Below, one piece after another: positions 53,988-60,460 of a stretch of 64,000 nt of DNA; position 1 is the stretch's first letter; every line of letters starts with the position of its first letter. The notes beneath the pieces were generated by a model. The model searched no databases. It saw only the letters and a list, made by a program, of their open reading frames with translations, and was not told the origin of the DNA. The translations under genes were made by a program, and so were the position numbers. The DNA is from Polyangium sp. 15x6. GTDB lineage: Bacteria > Myxococcota_A > Polyangia > Polyangiales > Polyangiaceae. The stretch spans positions 1 through 64,000 of the forward strand of contig NZ_JASBQE010000069.1 in the NCBI RefSeq assembly GCF_029960785.1, written 5' to 3'.

Positions 53988-54710
53988 TCACGGCGGGCAG
54001 CCGTGCTGTTCGACGTGCCACTTCCCACCCGAGCAACGCGCGCTCGTCCCGCAGCAGGTCGTCCCGCAGGACGCGCCCTCGGGCGCGCAGCGCTCGCCTT
54101 CGGCGAAACCAGCTCCACATCCGCCGGAGGTCAATTCTTCGCAGCGCCACACGAACTTGGGCGGTGGCACCTGCCGGGGCACGCCGCTGCACGGCTGCGG
54201 CGGCACGTCGACGTTGTAGCTGCACGCCGTGGCTCCGGAATAGAGGCAAATAGGGCTTTTCTCGAGCGGCGTCTTCGGAGGGTGGTCCCGCTTCGGCTCC
54301 GGGGCGCAAGCGCCGTCCCGATGCGCGTCCGTGCACGCCAAGCGTAGGGCCACGCGCCACGTCCCGAGGTGGCAATCGTATACGTTCCCGCACCCCAGGG
54401 ACGAGGCATACGTACAGAGCAGACCGGCGGTATCGCAGGCGCGCTTCTCCGTGGGCTCCGCGGCGGGGCAGCCCTTTTCGACCGGCACCGGCGTATCCGC
54501 GCGCTCCCTCTTCTCGGTGGATGCAGAGGCGATAGGCCCGTCCGAGCGCTGAGGCGCAGGCGCGTCCGAGCGCTGAGGCGCAGGCGCGTCCGAGCGCTGA
54601 GGCGCAGGCGCGTCCGAGCGCTGAGGCGCAGGCGCGCCCGAAGCGCAAGCGAAGGCGCCCGCGGAGAGCGCGACGAGCACGTGGAGAGAAACGCGTGCCA
54701 AGCGGCGCAT
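53988..54710 (-). CDS. Cys-rich lipoprotein with APAPQRSD repeats
   Basis: The product is 240 residues with a signal peptide and lipobox FACAS. About four copies of an 8-residue APAPQRSD repeat follow, encoded by 24-bp DNA units. The rest is a Cys-rich domain with at least 20 Cys (CPAAEPTEKRACDTAGLLC, CGNVYDCHLGTWRVALR, CAPEGASCGTTCCGTSARCSGGKW). The CCGTSARCSGGKW pattern repeats the earlier C...GTWR pattern, so it is probably two related disulfide modules. It lies between two partial dehydrogenase copies, on the opposite strand from them. Confidence 0.72.
   Translation of the reverse strand: MRRLARVSLHVLVALSAGAFACASGAPAPQRSDAPAPQRSDAPAPQRSDAPAPQRSDGPIASASTEKRERADTPVPVEKGCPAAEPTEKRACDTAGLLCTYASSLGCGNVYDCHLGTWRVALRLACTDAHRDGACAPEPKRDHPPKTPLEKSPICLYSGATACSYNVDVPPQPCSGVPRQVPPPKFVWRCEELTSGGCGAGFAEGERCAPEGASCGTTCCGTSARCSGGKWHVEQHGCPP
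54538..54640. repeat. 24-bp tandem repeats within the lipoprotein gene
   Basis: Three identical units (54551-54622) and flanking partial units encode APAPQRSD on the minus strand. Exact identity suggests recent expansion; length variation between strains is likely. Confidence 0.8.
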
Positions 54711-54764
54711 GAACGCACGCTACCAGAGGACCACCGCGTCCTCAAAGGACCGTGATGCCCGGAT

Positions 54765-54962
54765 TTGCGCGGGGCGCTCCCTCAGACGACGCTCGAGGAC
54801 AAGCACCTCTTCGAGCTCCTCCGACGCGCGTACATCGACGCCCGGTACGACAAGAGTTATCGCGTCACGGTGGAGGAACTCGCCGCCCTGGGCGAGCGGG
54901 TGCGGGCGCTCGCGGCCGTGGTGGAGCGGGGATGTCAGGAGAAAGTCGCCGGTCTACGAGCG
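54765..54962 (+). pseudogene. C-terminal fragment of a HEPN-domain protein
   Basis: The frame reads LEDKHLFELLRRAYIDARYDKSYRVTVEELAALGERVRALAAVVERGC, which resembles the end of HEPN proteins of nucleotidyltransferase-HEPN pairs. The 5' part and any partner nucleotidyltransferase are missing. The frame opens only at a TTG and runs into the third dehydrogenase fragment. It is a truncated remnant; the family call rests on motif memory. Confidence 0.55.
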
Positions 54963-54971
54963 TCGGCGGGC

Positions 54972-55123
54972 TGGCGTACGGCGAATAGGATGCGGTGGTG
55001 ATCGTGACGGATCACGCGTCGATCGATTATGCGCGGATCCTCAAGGAGGCGAAGCTCGTGGTCGATACGCGGGATGCGCTCCGAAAGGTCGAGGGCGACA
55101 AGACGAAGGTCGTGCGGCTGTAG
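54972..55123 (+). repeat. Partial copy 3 of the dehydrogenase 3' end
   Basis: 152 bases align without gaps to 51323-51474 with about 14 mismatches by hand count. It keeps the final TAG but has an in-frame TAG after AYGE (TAC to TAG), so it is not translated as in the gene. Its left edge is within two bases of that of copy 2. Confidence 0.85.
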
Positions 55124-55243
55124 ACGTACGACCGCTCTTGTCTCCCTGCGGCAGCCTCATTGACCGTGCAAGCTCGAGTCCGGTAGCAAGCGATCACATC
55201 GACTCCTTGCCTGCATAACTCACACAGTGGTATCTTTCGCCAC
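55124..55243. promoter_or_regulatory. Probable promoter region of the kinase-receiver-PIN operon
   Basis: This 120-bp non-coding stretch between the dehydrogenase fragment and the operon start is less GC-rich than the surroundings. TTGACC at about 55159 and CATAAC at about 55214 are possible elements but do not have standard spacing. No inverted repeat was seen. Confidence 0.3.
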
Positions 55244-57217
55244 GTGGGAGTGTCTGGGGCAGCCAACCGTGCAGCCGCAAGTGCGGCTTCCGTACATGGA
55301 GATGCCGATGCACCTAAGAGCGGGCGGCTCTGGGTGCACGGCCGCTTGGTGACCAACGCGACGGAGCGAGCAGCAGCGCTCAAGCGCGTCTCCCCGCCGA
55401 CGTCAGCAGAGCCCACGCCGACCCAGGCTCTCATGCCGGACGAACGTTCCGCCGGGGTGGCACCAGCGGCAAGCCGGTCGGCCAAGCTCCGGCCGGCCAG
55501 CGCGTCCCTGGAGGCACCGGCGACAGGAAATGTCACGGCAATCGACCGGACCATGGGGGTTACCCCCGACCGCCTGGCAGCTCAGTCGAATGACGAGGTC
55601 GGTGCAGAGGCCCTCCTGGGCACCGCCGGCAGGTTGTTCGGCAAGCTCCAGGTGCGGGAGGCAATCGAGATATATCAAAGCATTGTCAATGTCGAAGCGA
55701 CTCGTGCCGAAGCCAATAACGGCCTCGGTTGGTGTTACCTGCATCTCCGTGAGTTCAACGAGTCCATTCGATACTTCGAGACGGCTCTCGACGCACGGCC
55801 CGAGTTCGGACGGGCGCTCTACGGTGCAGGGCTTGCGCTCCTGGAGCTCGGGCGTCTGGTCGCAGCGGCATCCTACGCACGTCGTCTGGCAGGAGTTCCG
55901 GGCGACGAGCACCGCGCCCGGGGGCTTTACGTCCTTGGACTCGTCGATCGCGCGCGGGGCGCGTGGGACGAAGCGGTCGCCAATCTGGAAGAGAGCCTCC
56001 GAACGTATCCGCATCGCCGCCGCGGACAGCCGGGCTGGAGCGAGATTCGCCATCGATACGAGCTCGCGCTCTGCTACAGGGAGCTGAATCGTCCCGAGCA
56101 AGCTCTGGAGCATCTTCGCTGGGCTGCGCAGCATGAGCGCAAACCTGGGCGTATTGCGCTCGATCTTGCGAAGCTATATCTCGAATTAGAGCGCTATGAA
56201 GAAGCAGAAAAGCGATTCCAGGCGGTTCTGAAACAAGACCCGGGCAATCGAGCGGCACGCGTCGGGCTCGGGCGCGTTTACATCGCGAGGCAGGATTACA
56301 CGGCAGCGATCGAAAGCTTCCGCGAGGTGCTATCGTCGGCCAGCGATGACCTCGACGCGTTGAACGGTATGGCTGAGTCCTATAAAGGGCTCGGGGATCT
56401 CGATCGGGCGGCGCGGTACCTGGATCAGATTCGCCGACTTTACAGGACACCACAAGTGCTCTTGGAGCAGCGGCTGCGTTCCCTGGAGAACGAGCGCCAG
56501 ATACGCGACGCCGAACTGCTCCGCATCCGCAACATCGCCGCGCTCAATATCATGGCCACGGGGATCGCACACGAGTTGCGCCAACCACTATCCGTCATCC
56601 GCTTGGCAGCACAGAATGCCCGACGGGATCTGGCCAGAGGCAACACGTCCTACATCGATGCCGACCTCGCCGACATCGACAAAGGTGTCGTGCGCCTCGA
56701 CAAGATCATCGCGGTTCTCCGTGACGCGGGCTCCGACGAGCTGGCCACCGATGAAGTCTTCTTGCTCGATGAGGCGATTGATGCGGCGATGTCCTTGTTT
56801 CGTGCGCAACTCGCACATCGGGACATCGAGGTGCTCATCGAAAACACGGCCGACGTTCTGATTATCGGCAGCCGCGTCGCCCTTCAACAGGTGCTCGTCA
56901 ACCTCATCAGTAATGCACGCGATGCAATGACCGACGCACGCGTCAAGAAGCTTACGATTGCGGCATCGGAAGAGCGTGGTCAGGTGCGAATCACTATCAG
57001 CGACACCGGATGTGGCATGTCCGAGGCCGTACGTGAGCGCGCACTCGATCCATTCTTCACCACCAAGCAGAACGGCGGTACGGGGCTTGGCCTCTACATC
57101 TGCTACAACCTGCTGCGTCGCATGAATGGATCTTTCAGAATCAGAGACACCTCGATTGGACGAGGAACGACATTCGAAATTCTGCTACGCAGTGCGAAAG
57201 GAGCTGTTCATGGGTGA
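55244..57217 (+). CDS. TPR-repeat sensor histidine kinase
   Basis: The product is 657 residues from GTG 55244. The first ~120 residues are disordered, so a later ATG is possible. TPRs fill ~120-410 (ANNGLGWCYLHLREFNESIRYFETALDARPEFGRALYGAGLALLELG and five or more further units). The kinase core has the phospho-acceptor His443 in GIAHELRQPLSVI, N-box NLISNARDAM, DTGCGMSE and GTGLGLYICYNLLRR. No TM segment or signal is present, so it is a cytosolic sensor, with TPRs as likely partner or ligand sites. It overlaps the receiver gene by 8 bp. Codon use is less GC-biased than in core genes. Confidence 0.87.
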   Translation: MGVSGAANRAAASAASVHGDADAPKSGRLWVHGRLVTNATERAAALKRVSPPTSAEPTPTQALMPDERSAGVAPAASRSAKLRPASASLEAPATGNVTAIDRTMGVTPDRLAAQSNDEVGAEALLGTAGRLFGKLQVREAIEIYQSIVNVEATRAEANNGLGWCYLHLREFNESIRYFETALDARPEFGRALYGAGLALLELGRLVAAASYARRLAGVPGDEHRARGLYVLGLVDRARGAWDEAVANLEESLRTYPHRRRGQPGWSEIRHRYELALCYRELNRPEQALEHLRWAAQHERKPGRIALDLAKLYLELERYEEAEKRFQAVLKQDPGNRAARVGLGRVYIARQDYTAAIESFREVLSSASDDLDALNGMAESYKGLGDLDRAARYLDQIRRLYRTPQVLLEQRLRSLENERQIRDAELLRIRNIAALNIMATGIAHELRQPLSVIRLAAQNARRDLARGNTSYIDADLADIDKGVVRLDKIIAVLRDAGSDELATDEVFLLDEAIDAAMSLFRAQLAHRDIEVLIENTADVLIIGSRVALQQVLVNLISNARDAMTDARVKKLTIAASEERGQVRITISDTGCGMSEAVRERALDPFFTTKQNGGTGLGLYICYNLLRRMNGSFRIRDTSIGRGTTFEILLRSAKGAVHG

Positions 57218-57707
57218 GCCGAGAGTCCTTGTCGTAGAGGACGAGGGCGATGTCCGGAAACATGTTGTACGAGCCCTCGAACGCGAGGGGATGACGGTCG
57301 ACGAAGCGGCCGATGGCGAGGAAGGTTGGGAGGTCTTTTCGCAGTTCTTGCACCCCGTCGTCGTCCTGGACCTTCGAATGCCGCGACGCGATGGTCTGGC
57401 GCTACTCCGACTCATACACGACAAGCGTCCCGAGACGCAGGTTATCATCCTCACCGGCCACGGCAGCAAGAACGACGCCATCCAGGCTTTGAACCTGCAC
57501 GCGGCTGCATTTCTAGAGAAGCCGCCGGATCTCGATGCGATCCTCGAAGCCGTAAAGTCGGGCTGGGTCGAATACCAGGAGCGAACGGGGGTTCCCGTGA
57601 TTGGCATCGGCGAAGTACCGGAGGCGCCTCCTGACCTCGACGAGGTGCGCGAAGCGCTCGCATGTATACCTCCCGACGCGCTCCCGTTGCGGAGGAACCG
57701 CGAATGA
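57210..57707 (+). CDS. Single-domain response regulator (receiver only)
   Basis: The product is 165 residues. All receiver residues are present: D11 with its acidic neighbour (VVEDE), phospho-acceptor D54 (VVLDLRMPRRDGL), T82 (ILTGHGS) and K104 (FLEKPPD). After ~125 a short tail (YQERTGVPVIGIGEVPEAPPDLDEVREALACIPPDALPLRRN) contains no DNA-binding or enzymatic domain. AGGAG precedes the ATG. It overlaps the kinase gene by 8 bp and the PIN gene by 4 bp (ATGA), so kinase, receiver and PIN protein are made together. Its output is probably by protein contact, perhaps with the PIN protein. Confidence 0.88.
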   Translation: MGEPRVLVVEDEGDVRKHVVRALEREGMTVDEAADGEEGWEVFSQFLHPVVVLDLRMPRRDGLALLRLIHDKRPETQVIILTGHGSKNDAIQALNLHAAAFLEKPPDLDAILEAVKSGWVEYQERTGVPVIGIGEVPEAPPDLDEVREALACIPPDALPLRRNRE

Positions 57708-58183
57708 GTGCATATCTACTCGATACCAATGCGCTCATTTACTATTATTGTGGAGACTCACTTGGACGGGCCATCGAACCTCTTCTCGCATCTCCCTCAG
57801 CTCATTTTTACGTAACCAATCTCGCGGTCGTCGAAATCCGCTCCGCACTGGCGTCGATGGTGCGACGCGAGGAGCTCAAGATGGGCGGCTATCGGCTCGT
57901 GATGAAACGCTTTTCCTATGACATCTCGTCACTTGGCAGGTTTCGCGTGCAGCCTATTCGGCACAGCTTCGTGGATCCTTGCATTCGGATGATCGAGGAA
58001 TATGCGTTGCGGCAGGGGCTCGCACTGAGCACGCTCGACTGCCTGCACCTTCTCGCCGCCCGTGACCTTCAGCAGCGCGAGCCGGATCTCCAGCTTGTTA
58101 CCGCAGATAGGGCGTTTGCGAACATCGCTGATCTCGCTGGGGTACCGCCAATCCTCCTGGAGGCACCAGAGCAGCCGCAGTAG
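57704..58183 (+). CDS. PIN-domain ribonuclease (VapC-like)
   Basis: The product is 159 residues, one PIN domain. Acidic metal-binding residues are complete: D7 (YLLDTNALIYYY), E44 (AVVEIRSAL), D112 (STLDCLHLLAA) and D135 (LVTADRAFANI). It should be an Mg/Mn-dependent RNase like VapC toxins. No VapB, Phd or other DNA-binding antitoxin gene is adjacent. Instead it overlaps the receiver gene by 4 bp (ATGA) behind a histidine kinase. Control of a PIN nuclease by a phospho-receiver is the obvious hypothesis. Confidence 0.87.
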   Translation: MSAYLLDTNALIYYYCGDSLGRAIEPLLASPSAHFYVTNLAVVEIRSALASMVRREELKMGGYRLVMKRFSYDISSLGRFRVQPIRHSFVDPCIRMIEEYALRQGLALSTLDCLHLLAARDLQQREPDLQLVTADRAFANIADLAGVPPILLEAPEQPQ

Positions 58184-58308
58184 CCCCCGTTGTTCGAGTC
58201 AACGTGATTCGTCTTCGGCGGGCACGCGCGCAGCAAACGCCCGCCACGCACAAATTTCAAGCCTCAGCCTTCGTTTTCTGCTCTTCGGGGGACGCATCAC
58301 GCCTCGCG

Positions 58309-58416
58309 ATGAACCCGCCCGACGTCCCGCAGGGCATCTACTGCTCGCAGTTGAAAACGGAGATGCGAGCCCTCTTCAAGACCCGACACGCCACGCTCGG
58401 CGCCAAGGTGAATTGA
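58309..58416 (+). pseudogene. Short C-terminal tail, possible polymorphic-toxin remnant
   Basis: 35 codons (MNPPDVPQGIYCSQLKTEMRALFKTRHATLGAKVN) end in TGA, overlapping by one base the ATG of the next gene. It reads like the last part of a larger toxin domain with its body missing upstream; 58184-58308 shows nothing coherent. A complete micro-gene is possible but less likely. Confidence 0.45.
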
Positions 58417-59108
58417 TGAGACACTCGATCGACGAGCTGCTCGCGGTCGTCTACCACCATCACCCGCGCGGTCTCAGCGTCGACGATCCTGGATACGCAT
58501 CGAGCGAGGACCTGGCCCGCCTCTCGGAAGCACGCCGCCAAGCAGGCAGAAACGCAGAGCCCTGGCGTGCCATGTTGCGCAGGCTCCGCGAGCAATTCCC
58601 GGAGATCACCGTCCAGAACCGCTCTCTCGACCTGCCCGCCGGCGGAGCAGGCGACGCCTCGTATTCCGGAGCGCTGCATCTGCCGCCCAGCGAGGGCGAG
58701 CACGTGCACACCCTCGGTTTCCTGGTGAGCTTCCTGGTCCCCTATTACGTCGTCTACAGCTCGCGACTCGTCGACATTCCTGAGCAGGAAGGGACGAGCC
58801 CACCTCCTTGCCTGCGCTTCCACTTCGAGCACGACACCAGCATCGTCCTCCCTCCCGATCCGAGCCTCCCTGACGGCGGGCTCGACACGGGGCAGCAGGA
58901 GCCGCGGCGCCGGGACATCATCGCGTTCGACTTCACTTCTGCCGAGCAGCCTTACGCCGCGTCGATCGCCCGAGAGATCGAGTCGACCTTCGGCCACGAG
59001 CGCATGCCCCCAAACATCGGCGCCACCATCGTTCCCGACGTGTCCACCGGGCTCCGACGATTCGGCGAGGCCACCCTCTACGATTGCCTGTTCGCCGAGC
59101 ATTGGTGA
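58416..59108 (+). CDS. Hypothetical protein, possible immunity protein
   Basis: The product is 230 residues, soluble, no signal peptide. HSIDELLAVVYHHHPRGLS...DDPGYASSEDLARL at the start, a middle VQNRSLDLPAGG... YVVYSSRLVDIPE, and a C-terminal segment ending LYDCLFAEHW. Its ATG overlaps the stop of a toxin-tail-like fragment, the arrangement of toxin-immunity modules in Rhs-type loci. Its last codons and downstream 75 bp recur as a fragment at 53700-53809, so this family occurs more than once here. The family is not identified. Confidence 0.6.
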   Translation: MRHSIDELLAVVYHHHPRGLSVDDPGYASSEDLARLSEARRQAGRNAEPWRAMLRRLREQFPEITVQNRSLDLPAGGAGDASYSGALHLPPSEGEHVHTLGFLVSFLVPYYVVYSSRLVDIPEQEGTSPPPCLRFHFEHDTSIVLPPDPSLPDGGLDTGQQEPRRRDIIAFDFTSAEQPYAASIAREIESTFGHERMPPNIGATIVPDVSTGLRRFGEATLYDCLFAEHW

Positions 59109-59563
59109 GCCCTTCATCGCACGCCGTCTCGACCAGCGCGCCTCTCCCGCAGCGACACGCCCTCGGCGAGCGCCCCGCCGCGCCCCTCGCGGCTCGCAAT
59201 CTCCCCGCCGCCGCACCCGCCGCGCCCTTCTCCACCCGCGACCCCTCCGCCGTCGCCGCCAGCGCGCCTCCATCAAACCCGAGCCCCTGTCCCCTCCCGC
59301 CCCCTCCGCGCCTCACCGACGACACCTTCCTTGCCTTGCCACCCGCCGCGCCTTTGCCCGCCTGAAACCCAAGTCCCGGCCCTCCCGTCACGCCTTCCCC
59401 CACCGCCCCAGCACTCCCCAAACGTACGCCAGCTCCCCTGTTTCAGCCTAAAACCCGTACCCCGCCTCTCATCTCGCTCCCTCCTTCCGCCCGCTCTGCA
59501 CGAAACCTGTTCCTCTGCCCACCCAACCCGTGTTACACAGGCCACCTTCTCCTGGGAGGTTCC
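59109..59563. other. Strongly pyrimidine-biased intergenic stretch
   Basis: No gene supported. The first 75 bp match 53735-53809. The rest is unusually C/T-rich on the plus strand over about 400 bp (for example CCCCTGTCCCCTCCCGCCCCC). The last bases contain the RBS GGGAGG of the next gene. Confidence 0.5.
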
Positions 59564-60337
59564 ATGAGCAAAGTCTCCAAGATGGTTGCCGATCGTGCAG
59601 CCATCGCCCGCGCCGTGCAGAGCGCGGCCACCGTGCACGGCCCGGAGGCCGCCGCGGATCTCGAAGCGCTCCTCTTCCCCAAAGGCGCTCCCGAAAAGGT
59701 CACCGTCGCCGATTTCCTCGCGGCCCTCGGCGAGACGCTCGGCCGTTACGTCGCATCGCTCGAAGCCGCCGATCGCGCCCACGCCGCCGAGCTCGCCGAC
59801 GACGATGGTTATCGCGCCGCGCGCGACGAGCGCGGCGCCGAGCTGAAAAATGTTTATTCCTCCCTGCGCGAGCTCGTGACCCGCAGCTATGGCCCCGCCG
59901 TCGCCGATGCCTATGGGCTCGGCAGCGCCCTCCCCGAGGATCCGCAGCACCTCCTCGGCCTCGCCGGCCAGGCCGAAAAACTCCTGCGCGAACGCCCCCT
60001 GACCGAGCAGCCCAAGATCAAGAGCCTGACGCTCTCCCCGATCGCCGCCGCCGACGACCTCGCGGTCGCCATGGCCGCGCTCCGCTCCGCCCTCCAGGAC
60101 GTCGAGCGCGAAAAGCGCGAGGCACAGCTCACGCAAAATGCAAAAGACGAGCTCATGACTCGCTGGGGAAGCGTTTATCCCGGCGTCGCGGACACCCTGG
60201 CCGGCCTCTTCACGCTGGCCCGGCGTCCCGCGCTCGCCGACCGCGTGCGCCCCACCGCCCGCCGCCGCGCCGGGCTCCCCGAGGCCGAGGACACGGCCGC
60301 CCCGGCGCAGCCGCCCGCGCCGGCTTCCGATACCTGA
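59564..60337 (+). CDS. Hypothetical helical protein
   Basis: The product is 257 residues, helical and Ala/Leu/Glu-rich (VADFLAALGETLGRYVASLEAADRAHAAELADDDGYRAARDERGAELKNVYSSLRELV). A basic segment (RRPALADRVRPTARRRAGLPE) and a Pro/Ala end follow. No signal peptide, membrane segment or enzymatic motif. The RBS GGGAGG precedes ATG by five bases. Convergent with the beta-propeller gene, which may be functionally linked, but nothing shows this. Confidence 0.65.
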   Translation: MSKVSKMVADRAAIARAVQSAATVHGPEAAADLEALLFPKGAPEKVTVADFLAALGETLGRYVASLEAADRAHAAELADDDGYRAARDERGAELKNVYSSLRELVTRSYGPAVADAYGLGSALPEDPQHLLGLAGQAEKLLRERPLTEQPKIKSLTLSPIAAADDLAVAMAALRSALQDVEREKREAQLTQNAKDELMTRWGSVYPGVADTLAGLFTLARRPALADRVRPTARRRAGLPEAEDTAAPAQPPAPASDT

Positions 60338-60402
60338 TTCGACCCCGCGCGCGCCGACGCGCGAGGCCCCGCGAAGGTCACCCCGAAGGGGATCGCCCCC
60401 GC

Positions 60403-60431
60403 CCGCCGCTCGCGACGCGCGCGAGCGGCGG
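60403..60431. terminator. Bidirectional terminator hairpin
   Basis: A perfect 12-bp stem CCGCCGCTCGCG/CGCGAGCGGCGG with a 5-base loop, extended by G/C-rich arms to about 60394-60441, lies between two convergent genes. Confidence 0.7.
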
Positions 60432-60460
60432 ACGGGGGGCGTAAAGGTGGGGCGCAGGAA

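Noticed and set aside
54752-54988. Short plus-strand gene starting at 54752
   Set aside because: It is the wrong frame over the HEPN-like fragment; the neighbouring frame has the protein-like sequence.
50155-55123. tRNA gene as integration site of the accessory region
   Set aside because: No tRNA-like cloverleaf was found near 50-55 kb; the repeated element is protein-coding 3' sequence.
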